From Actinomadura violacea (GTDB taxonomy: Bacteria > Actinomycetota > Actinomycetes > Streptosporangiales > Streptosporangiaceae), in NCBI RefSeq assembly GCF_017573465.1, contig NZ_JAGEPF010000024.1, positions 1 to 64,000 on the forward strand: a stretch of DNA of 64,000 nt, read 5' to 3'. The notes beneath the pieces are model-generated. The model did no database searches and was not told where the DNA came from. It saw only the letters and a program-made list of their open reading frames with translations. Of this stretch, positions 23,908-32,382 are shown in pieces. The position numbers and the translations under genes were made by a program. Position 1 is the first letter of the stretch, and every line of letters begins with the position of its first letter.

Positions 23908-25242
23908 TTGACCCAGCGGCTGACGGTCATCGGAACCGGGTACCTCGGCGCCACCCATGCGGCCTGCATGGCCGATCTCGGCTTCGACGTGCTCGGGCTG
24001 GACGCGGACGAGGACAAGATCGCCCGGCTCGCGGCGGGCGACCTGCCGTTCTACGAACCGGGGCTGGAACCGGTGCTGCGGCGCGGCCTGGAGAGCGGCC
24101 GGCTGCGGTTCACCACGTCCTACGAGGAGGTCGCCGAGTTCGGCGACGTCCACTTCCTGTGCGTCGGGACGCCGCAGAAACCCGGCGAGTACGCCGCGGA
24201 CCTCACCTACGTGGACGCGGCGGCCGGCGCGCTCGCGCCGCTGCTGCACCGGCCCTGCCTGATCGTCGGCAAGTCGACGGTCCCGGTCGGGACGGCCGCG
24301 CGGCTGGCCGAGACGGTCGCCAAGTCCGCGCCGGTGGGCGGCGACGCCGTGCTGGCGTGGAATCCGGAGTTCCTGCGCGAGGGGTTCGCCGTCGACGACA
24401 CCCTGCACCCGGACCGGATCGTCGCCGGGCTGCCCGCCGAGCAGGGCGCCGCCGAGCACGCCGAGAAGGTGCTGCGCGAGATCTACCGGACGATGATCGC
24501 CGACGGCACGCCGTTCCTCACCGCGGACTACGCGACCGCGGAGCTGGTCAAGGTGTCGGCGAACGCGTTCCTGGCCACCAAGATCTCGTTCATCAACGCG
24601 ATGGCGGAGGTCTGCGAGGCGGCGCACGCGGACGTGGCGAAGCTGTCGGAGGCGCTGTCGTACGACGACCGGATCGGCGGCCGGTTCCTCGGCCCGGGGC
24701 TCGGGTTCGGCGGCGGCTGCCTGCCCAAGGACATCCGCGCGTTCATGGCGCGGGCCGGGGAGCTCGGCGCCGACCAGGCGCTGACGTTCCTGCGCGAGGT
24801 CGACGAGATCAACATCCGCCGCCGGATCCGGATGGTGGACCTCGCCCGGCGGCAGCTCGGCGGCTCGTTCGCCGGCCGGACGGTCGGGGTGCTGGGCGCG
24901 GCGTTCAAGCCGAACTCCGACGACGTGCGCGACTCGCCGGCGCTGGACGTGGCGGCGTCGATCCGCGCGCAGGGCGGCGCGGTGACGGTCTACGACCCGC
25001 GCGCGATGGACAACGCGCGGCGCGCCCAGCCGTCGCTGGCCTTCGCCCCGTCGGCGCTGGACGCGGTCCGGGACGCGCACGTGGTGCTGCTGCTGACGGA
25101 GTGGCAGGAGTTCCGCGAGATGGATCCGGCGGACCTGTCCGCGGTGGTGGCGGAGCGCAACATCGTGGACGGCCGCAACGCGCTGGAGCCCGAGCAGTGG
25201 CGGGCCGCCGGCTGGAACTACCGGGCCCTCGGCCGCCCCTGA
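23908..25242 (+). CDS. UDP-glucose/GDP-mannose dehydrogenase family protein (UDP-glucose 6-dehydrogenase)
   Basis: 444 residues from TTG 23908 with GGAAGGAG at the right distance. Rossmann loop VIGTGYLGATHAACMADLG at the N-terminus, LVKVSANAFLATKISFINAMAE in the middle, the catalytic Cys in GFGGGCLPKDIRAF, and the C-terminal domain with LGAAFKPNSDDVRDSPALDV. It makes UDP-glucuronate from UDP-glucose with two NAD+. This donor is used in cell-wall or capsular glycopolymers, consistent with the glycosyltransferases elsewhere in the window. GDP-mannose dehydrogenase is a less likely alternative. Confidence 0.9.
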   Translation: MTQRLTVIGTGYLGATHAACMADLGFDVLGLDADEDKIARLAAGDLPFYEPGLEPVLRRGLESGRLRFTTSYEEVAEFGDVHFLCVGTPQKPGEYAADLTYVDAAAGALAPLLHRPCLIVGKSTVPVGTAARLAETVAKSAPVGGDAVLAWNPEFLREGFAVDDTLHPDRIVAGLPAEQGAAEHAEKVLREIYRTMIADGTPFLTADYATAELVKVSANAFLATKISFINAMAEVCEAAHADVAKLSEALSYDDRIGGRFLGPGLGFGGGCLPKDIRAFMARAGELGADQALTFLREVDEINIRRRIRMVDLARRQLGGSFAGRTVGVLGAAFKPNSDDVRDSPALDVAASIRAQGGAVTVYDPRAMDNARRAQPSLAFAPSALDAVRDAHVVLLLTEWQEFREMDPADLSAVVAERNIVDGRNALEPEQWRAAGWNYRALGRP

Positions 25243-25272
25243 GGCGGGAACGATCGAGGTCCCGCGGGTGTT

Positions 25273-25701
25273 ATGCCGGGCATGGGTGATGTCTACGCCG
25301 ACCCGGACGTGATCAGCCGCCTGCTCAGCGAGTCCAGGACGTGGGCGTTCGTGGGCCTGAGCGACAATCCGGCCCGGGAGGTCCACAACCAGGCCCGGCT
25401 GCTGCAGCGGCGCGGCAAGCGGATCGTCCCGGTGCATCCGTCCGGGAACAGCGTGCTGGGCGAGGAGGGGTACGCGTCCCTCGCGGACGTGCCCGACGCC
25501 GCGGACATCGACGTCGTGGGCGTCTACCGGCGCTCCGAGCACGCGGGGGCGGTCGTGGACGAGGCGATCGCGGCGGGTGCGAAGGCCGTGTGGATGCCGC
25601 TCGACGTGGTCGACGAGGCGGCGGCCCGGCGCGCGAGGGACGCCGGGCTCGACGTGGTCATGGACCGCTGCCCCGCCATCGAGTGGAGTCGCCGGCACTG
25701 A
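25273..25701 (+). CDS. CoA-binding domain protein
   Basis: 142 residues from ATG 25273 (or ATG 25282). A single CoA_binding_2 Rossmann domain: TWAFVGLSDNPAREVHNQA, KRIVPVHPSGNSVLGEEGY, IDVVGVYRRSEHAGAVVDEA, and the C-terminal Cys in VVMDRCPAIEW. The YccU-like family binds CoA, but its reaction is unknown. It is 30 bases downstream of the UDP-glucose dehydrogenase gene on the same strand and converges on purE. Confidence 0.88.
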   Translation: MPGMGDVYADPDVISRLLSESRTWAFVGLSDNPAREVHNQARLLQRRGKRIVPVHPSGNSVLGEEGYASLADVPDAADIDVVGVYRRSEHAGAVVDEAIAAGAKAVWMPLDVVDEAAARRARDAGLDVVMDRCPAIEWSRRH

Positions 25702-25726
25702 CCGGCCGGTCCCCCGGCGGCGAGGC

Positions 25727-26221
25727 TCAGAGGCTCTCTCGGAGCCGTTCGCCCTTCGCCTTGGCCTGGTCGTACAGGGACTGCTGGAAGTCCTTCATCT
25801 TCGCCTGGAGCGCCTCGTCGGACGCGGCGAGGATGCGGACGGCCAGCAGCCCGGCGTTGCGCGCGGCGCCGACCGCGACGGTCGCGACGGGGACCCCGGC
25901 GGGCATCTGCACGATCGACAGCAGCGAGTCCATGCCGTCGAGGTACTTCAGCGGGACGGGCACGCCGATCACCGGCAGCGGCGTCACCGAGGCGAGCATG
26001 CCGGGCAGGTGCGCGGCGCCGCCGGCGCCCGCGATGATCGCGCGGAGCCCGCGCCCGGCGGCCTGCTCGCCGTAGGCGATCATGTCGTGCGGCATCCGGT
26101 GCGCGGACACGACGTCGGCCTCGTAGGGGACGCCGAACTCCTCCAGCGCCTCGCCGGCGGCCTTCATGACCGGCCAGTCGGAGTCGCTGCCCATCACCAC
26201 GCCCACCAGCGGGCCGCTCAT
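25727..26221 (-). CDS. purE: N5-carboxyaminoimidazole ribonucleotide mutase (PurE)
   Basis: 164 residues from ATG 26221 (AGGAGG 6 bases upstream). PurE signatures: VGVVMGSDSDWPVM, VVSAHRMPHDM, IAGAGGAAHLPGMLAS and SIVQMPAGVPVATVAVG, covering the CO2-shuttling His and the phosphate-binding loop. It converts N5-CAIR made by PurK into CAIR in purine synthesis, in the cytoplasm. A second start at 26275 with its own ribosome site would overlap the purK stop as ATGA and add 18 residues. Both sites share a duplicated 13-base segment, so two isoforms are possible; family length favours 26221. Confidence 0.95.
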   Translation of the reverse strand: MSGPLVGVVMGSDSDWPVMKAAGEALEEFGVPYEADVVSAHRMPHDMIAYGEQAAGRGLRAIIAGAGGAAHLPGMLASVTPLPVIGVPVPLKYLDGMDSLLSIVQMPAGVPVATVAVGAARNAGLLAVRILAASDEALQAKMKDFQQSLYDQAKAKGERLRESL

Positions 26222-26271
26222 TCGTGCCTCCTGGGGAGGGGCGACCCCCCACGCCCCCCGGTTCGCTTCGC

Positions 26272-27483
26272 TCATTCGTGCTCCTTCATCGCCGTGCCCC
26301 AGCGCAGGTAGGCCGCCGCATGCTGGGCGCGTTCCCGCAGGTCCGGGAGGTCGTCACCGAGCACGGTGACGTGCCCGATCTTGCGGCCGGGACGGGACTC
26401 CTTGCCGTACATGTGCACCTTGACGCCCGGGTCGTGCGCCATCACGTGGATGTAGCGCGAGTAGACGTCCGGGTCGTCGCCGCCGAGGACGTTCGCCATC
26501 ACCGTGTACCGGGCGGTCGGCTCGGTGGAGCCGAGCGGCAGGTCCAGGACGGCCCGCAGGTGCTGCTCGAACTGGGACGTGCGGGCGCCCTCGATCGTCC
26601 AGTGGCCGGAGTTGTGCGGGCGCATCGCCAGCTCGTTCACCAGCAGCCCGCGGCCGCTGCCCTGCCGGCCGGTCTTCGGCGGCTCGGTCTCGAACAGCTC
26701 GACCGCGAGCAGCCCCACGACGCCCAGCTCGTCGGCGATCCGCAGGGCGAGGCTCTGCGCCTCGGCGGCCAGTTCGCCGGACAGTCCCGGCGCCGGCGAG
26801 ATCACCTCGACGCAGATCCCGTCCTTCTGGACGGTCTCGACGACCGGGTACGCGGCGCCCTGCCCGTACGGGGAGCGCGCGACGAGCGCGGCCAGCTCCC
26901 GGCGGAACGGAACGTGCTGTTCGACCATCAGGCCGACGCCCTCGGCGACCAGCCGCCCGACGAGCTCCACGGTCTCGACGCCGAGGTTGTCAGCGATCCA
27001 GACGCCCTTGCCGTCGTAGCCGCCGCGGGTCGCCTTCAGCACCACCGGCCAGCCGTGCTCCTGCCCGAACGCCTCCAGCGCCGGCATCGGGTCGGACGAG
27101 GGCAGGGGCGCGTAGGCGGGGCAGGGCGCGCCGAACTCCGACAGCCGCTCCCGCATGACCAGCTTGTCCTGGGCGTGCGCCAGGGCGGCCGAGCCGGGCC
27201 GGCACGGCGTCCCGGACTCCTCCAGCTCCCTGATGTGCGCGCCGGGGACGTGCTCGTGGTCGAACGTCACCACGTCGCAGCCCTTGGCGAACGCCGTCAG
27301 GTCGGCGAGGGCGCGGTCGTCGCCGACCCGGACGTCCGCGACGACCTTCGCCGCCGAGTCGTCCGGCGCGCCCGCGAGGACCCGCAGCGGCACGCCGAGG
27401 GCGATCGCGGCCTGCTGGGTCATCCGGGCCAGCTGCCCGCCGCCCGCCATGCCCACGACGGGTGTCTGAGGTGGATTGCTCAC
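26272..27483 (-). CDS. purK: 5-(carboxyamino)imidazole ribonucleotide synthase (PurK)
   Basis: 403 residues. ATP-grasp enzyme: N-terminal VVGMAGGGQLARMTQQAA, the ATP-binding segment WPVVLKATRGGYDGKGVW, and the metal-binding end VNELAMRPHNSGHWTIEGA. It carboxylates aminoimidazole ribonucleotide with bicarbonate and ATP, feeding PurE, whose gene follows. A loop PKTGRQGSGR (near 272) is a small Gly-rich insertion. It diverges from the GtrA gene with a 223-base intergenic region that should hold both promoters. Confidence 0.96.
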   Translation of the reverse strand: MSNPPQTPVVGMAGGGQLARMTQQAAIALGVPLRVLAGAPDDSAAKVVADVRVGDDRALADLTAFAKGCDVVTFDHEHVPGAHIRELEESGTPCRPGSAALAHAQDKLVMRERLSEFGAPCPAYAPLPSSDPMPALEAFGQEHGWPVVLKATRGGYDGKGVWIADNLGVETVELVGRLVAEGVGLMVEQHVPFRRELAALVARSPYGQGAAYPVVETVQKDGICVEVISPAPGLSGELAAEAQSLALRIADELGVVGLLAVELFETEPPKTGRQGSGRGLLVNELAMRPHNSGHWTIEGARTSQFEQHLRAVLDLPLGSTEPTARYTVMANVLGGDDPDVYSRYIHVMAHDPGVKVHMYGKESRPGRKIGHVTVLGDDLPDLRERAQHAAAYLRWGTAMKEHE

Positions 27484-27706
27484 GTCAGAAGGCTATCGGC
27501 CGGTGCGCCCGAACAATTCACCCGTTCCGGACGTCTCACCTGGTGTGGACCTCTGGGCCCCGGGCAGGGAACGCGAGGAAAACGCAGAACGTTCATGTTC
27601 CGACGCCGCGGGGGCCGGGGGCGTCTATCCTCGTTGTGCTCCCGCAGCAGCGCCGCGCCAACGGCCGCGGTCCCACCAGCCGAGGTCCGGAAGGACGGTT
27701 CCCTTC

Positions 27707-28309
27707 GTGAACCTGATCGCCACTCTCCACCGGCGTTTCGCGCACCTGCTGCGCGAGCTCGCCCAGTTCGGCAGCGTGGGCGCGATCGCCTTCGTGATCA
27801 CGGTGGCCATCGGCAACGGGATGAACAGCGGCCTCGGCATGGGCCCGCTCACCTCCAACGGCGTCGCCACCATCGTCGCGACGACGTTCGCCTACCTCGC
27901 CAACCGCTACTGGACGTTCCGGCACCGCGACCGCACCGGGCTCGGCCGCGAGTACGTGCTGTTCTTCGCGCTGAACGGCGTCGGCCTGGTGATCACCGAG
28001 ATGTTCATCGGGTTCACCCACTACGTGCTGGGGCTGTCGGGCGCGATCCCCTACAACATCTCGCTGGTGATCGGCACCGGCGTCGCCACGCTGTTCCGGT
28101 TCTGGTCGTACAAGAAGTGGGTGTTCCTGCCCGCGAGCGCCCCGCCCGTCGACCCGGCGTCCGGGCTGCCCGAGGGCCCCGGCGTGCACGCCGCGACCAG
28201 CGCGCGCGCCGCGAACGGCCCTGCCGCGAACGGCGGGGCCACCGCGTCCGGGCCGCTCGGGCACCCGCTCGACCAGGACTCCGCCGGCGACTACGCCCAG
28301 TTCTCCTGA
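27707..28309 (+). CDS. GtrA-family membrane protein
   Basis: 200 residues from GTG 27707; the open frame extends upstream but homology starts at LIATLHRRFAHLLRELAQF. Four hydrophobic helices (about 18-40, 45-65, 80-105, 115-140) with family hallmarks FGSVGAIAFVITVAIGN, ANRYWTFRHR and FRFWSYKKWVF. GtrA proteins are thought to help flip undecaprenyl-phosphate-linked sugars across the membrane. An Ala/Gly-rich disordered tail of 55 residues follows. It diverges from purK-purE and converges on the histidine kinase gene. It may serve the glycosyltransferases in this region. Confidence 0.88.
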   Translation: MNLIATLHRRFAHLLRELAQFGSVGAIAFVITVAIGNGMNSGLGMGPLTSNGVATIVATTFAYLANRYWTFRHRDRTGLGREYVLFFALNGVGLVITEMFIGFTHYVLGLSGAIPYNISLVIGTGVATLFRFWSYKKWVFLPASAPPVDPASGLPEGPGVHAATSARAANGPAANGGATASGPLGHPLDQDSAGDYAQFS

Positions 28310-28359
28310 CCCGCTACGGTCCGGCGGCCTTCCGCGCCCGCCCCGGACCCCGCCCCTGA

Positions 28360-29637
28360 TCAGGCGGGGCCGAGGACGACGCGCTCGCCGGCCAGCCGGG
28401 CCTCGGCGGCCTCGCGCAGGAACACCCCGAACACCGCCGGGCGGGACTGGATCAGCTCCAGCCGCCCGCCGTCCACCACGGCCAGCGAGCGGGCCAGGTA
28501 GAGGCCGAGGCCGGTGCCGCGGCCGCCGCTGACGCTCCGCTCGAAGATCCGCGGCTCCAGCTCCGGCGGGATCCCGGCGCCCTCGTCGCCGACCTCCACC
28601 ACCACCGAGCTGGCGCCCGGCTTGGTGTGGATGGTGACGGTCCCGGCGCCGTGCATCAGCGAGTTGTCCAGCAGCGTCGCGACGATCTGCGACAGCCCCT
28701 CGGGGTTGGTCATGCCGACCAGGCCCTGCTCGCCGACGATCCGCACGTCCCGGCCGTCCCGCCGGAAGATCGGCCGCCACTCCTCCACCTGCTGGCGGAT
28801 GATCTCGTCGATCGGGGAGGCGACGGCGCCGCCGGTGCGGTCGTGCCGGGCGCGGGCGAGCAGCTGCTCGACGACGGCGACGAGCCGCTCGGTCTGCGCG
28901 ACGGCCGCGGCGCCCTCCTCCCGGACGACGTCGGGGTAGTCGGCCGCCTCGATCATCTCCTCCAGCCGCATCGACAGCGCGGTCAGCGGGGTGCGCAGCT
29001 GGTGGGAGGCGTCGGAGGCGAACTCGCGGCTGGCCGCGAGCAGGTCGGCGATGCGGACCGCGCTGCGGTCCAGCACCTCGGCGACCCGGTCGACCTCCGG
29101 GATGCCGTAGCGGCGCCGGCGCGGCCGCGCGTTGCCGGTGCCGAGCCGGTCGGCGGTCTCGGCGAGGTCGCGCAGCGGCAGCGTCAGCTTGCGGGCCTGG
29201 ACCATCGCCAGGCCCACGGTGACGGCGACGCCGAGCAGCGCGAGGCTGCCGATGAACAGCAGCAGCCGCAGCTCCTGGTCCTTCAGCTGGGAGGCGGGGC
29301 GCGACAGCCGGACCCGCACGCCCGGCCCGGACGCGGTCGCCGTGAGCTGCCGCGCGCCGGGCCGTGGCCGCGGGCCCGCCTCGACGGCGGCGCCGCCGGG
29401 CAGGGTGACCGCGATGTGCCGGCCGGGATACTCCCGCGCGATCGCGGCACCGGTCACGGGCTGGCGCGATTCGAGAGTGTAGGCGACCCCGCCGGCGATG
29501 GCGGAGGCCTCCCGGTCGAGGGACTGCCCGGCCTCCTCGTAGATGAGCTTGTGGGCGGCGTAGGCGAGGGGTATGCCGAGCAACAGGATCGCGACCACCG
29601 CCACCGCGAGCGTCGACAGGAGGAGTCGGCGCCTCAT
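28360..29637 (-). CDS. Membrane sensor histidine kinase
   Basis: 425 residues. Two transmembrane helices (about 6-28 and 125-146) enclose a small extracytoplasmic domain of about 95 residues; a HAMP linker follows. The phosphoacceptor is His212 in EFASDASHQLRTPLTAL. The ATP-binding domain has VATLLDNSLMHGAGTVTIH (N box), VEVGDEGAGIPPEL (G1) and GRGTGLGLYLARSL (G2). Its partner response regulator gene lies immediately upstream on the same strand, 102 bases away, with a hairpin between that may lower kinase expression. The signal is unknown. Confidence 0.92.
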   Translation of the reverse strand: MRRRLLLSTLAVAVVAILLLGIPLAYAAHKLIYEEAGQSLDREASAIAGGVAYTLESRQPVTGAAIAREYPGRHIAVTLPGGAAVEAGPRPRPGARQLTATASGPGVRVRLSRPASQLKDQELRLLLFIGSLALLGVAVTVGLAMVQARKLTLPLRDLAETADRLGTGNARPRRRRYGIPEVDRVAEVLDRSAVRIADLLAASREFASDASHQLRTPLTALSMRLEEMIEAADYPDVVREEGAAAVAQTERLVAVVEQLLARARHDRTGGAVASPIDEIIRQQVEEWRPIFRRDGRDVRIVGEQGLVGMTNPEGLSQIVATLLDNSLMHGAGTVTIHTKPGASSVVVEVGDEGAGIPPELEPRIFERSVSGGRGTGLGLYLARSLAVVDGGRLELIQSRPAVFGVFLREAAEARLAGERVVLGPA

Positions 29638-29675
29638 CTGGGCTCCTTATGGTGGGGCCACGCCCGGGCGGGGCG

Positions 29676-29702
29676 CCCCGGGCCTCTCGGGAAGGCCCGG
29701 GG
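29676..29702. terminator. Hairpin between response regulator and kinase genes
   Basis: Perfect 10-bp stem (ccccgggcct 29676-29685 with 29693-29702) and a 7-base loop within the 102-base gap between the regulator and kinase genes. It may act as a partial terminator or mRNA end-protector giving less kinase than regulator. No T-run. Confidence 0.45.
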
Positions 29703-29739
29703 GCTGACCGCGCGGCCGTGGCGGCCGGTTGAGGGCCTG

Positions 29740-30411
29740 TCAGTCGCCGCGCTCGAACCGGAAGCCGACGCCCCGCACCGTGGTGATGTAGCGGGGGCTG
29801 CCGGCGTCGTCGCCGAGCTTGCGGCGCAGCCAGGAGATGTGCATGTCGAGGGTCTTCGTGGAACCCCACCAGTTGGTGTCCCACACCTCGCGCATGATCT
29901 GTTCGCGGGTCACGACCTTGCCCGCGTCCCGCACGAGGACGCGCAGCAGGTCGAACTCCTTGGTGGTGAGCTGCAGTTCCTGGTCGCCCATCCAGGCGCG
30001 GCGCGACTCGGCGTCGATCCGCACCCCCTGGACGATCGGGGTCTCGGTGCTGCCGCGGCGCAGCAGCGCCCGGACCCGGGCCAGCAGTTCGGCCAGCCGG
30101 AACGGCTTGGTGACGTAGTCGTCGGCGCCCGCGTCGAGCCCGACGACGGTGTCGACCTCGTCGGCCCGGGCGGTCAGGATCAGGATGGGCACTCCATGCC
30201 CCTCGGCACGGACCCGGCGGGCCACCTCGAGGCCGTCCAGCTCGGGCAGGCCGAGGTCGAGGACGATGAGATCAACGCCGCCGCCGAGCGCCCGCTCGAG
30301 CGCCTGCGGACCGTCCGGGCTGACTTCGACGGTGTACCCCTCGCGACGCAGCGCGCGGGCGAGAGGCTCGGAGATGGACGTGTCGTCCTCGGCGAGCAGT
30401 ACTGAGGTCAT
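29740..30411 (-). CDS. OmpR-family response regulator
   Basis: 223 residues from ATG 30411. Receiver domain with acidic pocket VLLAEDDTS, phosphoacceptor Asp52 in LIVLDLGLPELDG and Lys in DYVTKPFRLAELLARV. The C-terminal winged helix (about 130-220) has LQLTTKEFDLLRVLV and a recognition helix region ending YITTVRGVGFRFERGD. It pairs with the downstream kinase. The upstream 177 bases should contain its promoter; TACGAT near 30418-30423 is a reasonable -10 on the minus strand, but no good -35 was seen. The regulon cannot be predicted. Confidence 0.93.
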   Translation of the reverse strand: MTSVLLAEDDTSISEPLARALRREGYTVEVSPDGPQALERALGGGVDLIVLDLGLPELDGLEVARRVRAEGHGVPILILTARADEVDTVVGLDAGADDYVTKPFRLAELLARVRALLRRGSTETPIVQGVRIDAESRRAWMGDQELQLTTKEFDLLRVLVRDAGKVVTREQIMREVWDTNWWGSTKTLDMHISWLRRKLGDDAGSPRYITTVRGVGFRFERGD

Positions 30412-30588
30412 GAACCGATCGTATGACCATTCTTGAACGTTTCCCGGGTGCCGCCGCGCTCTTGACCTGCGGTTTGCCACTCATAGTACATCCTCGAACA
30501 CGCATCTTCCGGGTGGTACCGGGAGCTAGGCGGACATCCCGTCTCGGGCCCCTGGCCGCCGCGGCGGTCGGCGCGGTGCCGCGGACGG
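30412..30588. other. 177-base upstream region of the response regulator
   Basis: Non-coding gap between the treZ stop and the response regulator start. On the minus strand it holds TACGAT (near 30418-30423), a plausible -10 for the two-component operon. A relatively AT-rich patch (30412-30440 and 30470-30500) supports a promoter here. No terminator-quality hairpin for trehalose transcripts was recognised, which read toward lower coordinates. Confidence 0.35.
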
Positions 30589-32382
30589 TCATCCGAGGAC
30601 GGCGGCCGACGCGCCGGGGAGGACCAGGGCCGGCGTTTTGGAATCGCCGTTGACGCCGGTTTCCATCCGGATTGCCGGGTCTGACGCGAGCAGCGGGCGC
30701 GCCGCGTCCGGCGGCAGCGGGAGCCGGACGGTCCCGTCGCCGAGGTTCGCCGCCACCCGCACCCCGCCGCGCTTCATGACCAGCCACCGGCCGGTGCCGT
30801 CGGCGCCGTCGCCGATCTCGATGGCCGCTCTGGTCAGGCGCGGGTCGTTCAACTCGGGCCGGGCGCGGCGCAGCGCGATCAGGGACCGGTGCCAGTCGAG
30901 CAGGTCGGCGTGCGGGTCCGCGGCGGGCTCGTCCCAGTCGAGGACGGACCGCCGGAAGGTTTCCACAGCCTGTGGATCGGGGACCTCGCCCGTCCAGCCG
31001 TGCCGCGAGAACTCCCTGCGCCGCCCCTCGCTCACCGCCCGCGCGAGGCCCGGGTCCTGGTGGTCGGTGAAGTAGCACCAGGGGGTGGACGCGCCCCATT
31101 CCTCGCCCATGAAGAGCATCGGCGTGAACGGCGCCAGGACGAGCAGCGCCGCGCCGACCTTGAGCAGCCCTGGGGAGAGCCCGGCCCCGGCCAGGACGGC
31201 GCCCATACGGTCCCCTGCACCCCTGTTACCGACCTGGTCGTGGTTCTGCAGGAAACCGAGGAACCGGTGTGCGGGCAGCTTTTCCACGTCCACGGGACGG
31301 CCGTGCCTGTGCCCCCGGTAGGTCGACATCGTCCCGTCGTGGACGAACACCCTCGTCAGTGCTTTCTTGAGGGTTTCCAAAGAACCGAAGTCGCAGTAAT
31401 AGCCCTGCCGTTCACCGGTCAGCGCGGCGTGCAGGCAGTGGTGGAAGTCGTCGCTCCACTGCGCGTCGAGCCCGTATCCGCCCGCCTCCCTGGACGTGAC
31501 CAGGCGCGGATCGTTCAGGTCGGATTCCGCTATGAGGAACAGATGCCGTCCCAAGTGCGCGGACAGGGCCGACACGGCCTGCGCCATCGCTTCCAGGACG
31601 TGAACGGCGCTGTGGTCGGTGATGGCGTGGACGGCGTCCAGGCGCAGCCCGTCGAAGTGGTAGTCGCGCAGCCACATCAACGCGTTCTCAATGGCGAAGG
31701 CACGAACCTCGTCGGAGCCTTCCTGGTCGTAGTTGACCGCGTCGCCCCACGGCGTGCTGTGGGCGCTGGTGAAGTAGGGGCCGTAATCGCCGAGATGATT
31801 GCCGTCGGGCCCGAGATGGTTGTAGACGACGTCAAGGACGACGGCTAGACCGCGCGCATGGGCGGCGTCCACGAAACGCTTCAGCCCGTCCGGGCCGCCA
31901 TAGGGCTCGTGGGGTGCCCATAGGAGCGCGCCGTCGTATCCCCATCCGTGGTGGCCCGGAAAGGACGCGACGGGCAGGAGTTCGACGGCGTCGATTCCGA
32001 GCGCGACGAGATGGTCGAGGCGTTCGATCGCGGCGTCGAACGTCCCTTCGGGGGTGAACGTGCCGACGTGCATCTCGTACAGGACGCTTCCGGGCAGCGG
32101 GCGTCCATGCCATCGCCCGTCCGTCCACGTGAACCGGTCGTGCTCGTAGACGCGGCTGGGGGCGTGCACGCCGCCCGGCTGCCATGGGGAGCGCGGGTCG
32201 GGCAGCGGGTCGGCGGCGCCGTCCAGCGCGAAGCCGTAGTCGGTCCCGTGCCCGGCGCCGGGCACGTCGGCCGTCCACCAGCCGGCCCGCCCGTCGGCCT
32301 CCGCCATGGGGTGCCGTTCTCCGGCGACGACGACGTCGACGCGCCGGGCCGCGGGGGCCCAGACCTGGAACCGCTGATTCAC
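30589..32382 (-). CDS. treZ: Maltooligosyltrehalose trehalohydrolase (TreZ)
   Basis: 597 residues from GTG 32382, overlapping the treY stop as GTGA. N-terminal early-set domain (FQVWAPAARRVDVVVAG), then a GH13 barrel with the four conserved regions VVLDVVYNHLGPDGNHL, DGLRLDAVHAI (nucleophile Asp), LFLIAESDLNDP (acid Glu) and FLQNHDQVGNR. LYEMHVGTFTPEGTF is typical of TreZ. It cleaves trehalose from the reducing end of maltooligosyltrehalose made by TreY. Last gene of the glgX-treY-treZ set, giving trehalose for stress protection and spores. Confidence 0.95.
   Translation of the reverse strand: MNQRFQVWAPAARRVDVVVAGERHPMAEADGRAGWWTADVPGAGHGTDYGFALDGAADPLPDPRSPWQPGGVHAPSRVYEHDRFTWTDGRWHGRPLPGSVLYEMHVGTFTPEGTFDAAIERLDHLVALGIDAVELLPVASFPGHHGWGYDGALLWAPHEPYGGPDGLKRFVDAAHARGLAVVLDVVYNHLGPDGNHLGDYGPYFTSAHSTPWGDAVNYDQEGSDEVRAFAIENALMWLRDYHFDGLRLDAVHAITDHSAVHVLEAMAQAVSALSAHLGRHLFLIAESDLNDPRLVTSREAGGYGLDAQWSDDFHHCLHAALTGERQGYYCDFGSLETLKKALTRVFVHDGTMSTYRGHRHGRPVDVEKLPAHRFLGFLQNHDQVGNRGAGDRMGAVLAGAGLSPGLLKVGAALLVLAPFTPMLFMGEEWGASTPWCYFTDHQDPGLARAVSEGRRREFSRHGWTGEVPDPQAVETFRRSVLDWDEPAADPHADLLDWHRSLIALRRARPELNDPRLTRAAIEIGDGADGTGRWLVMKRGGVRVAANLGDGTVRLPLPPDAARPLLASDPAIRMETGVNGDSKTPALVLPGASAAVLG

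Noticed and set aside
28310..28359. ggtccgg...ccggacc dyad between the convergent GtrA and kinase genes as a terminator
   Set aside because: Only 7 bp with an 18-base loop; not distinguishable from chance in this composition.
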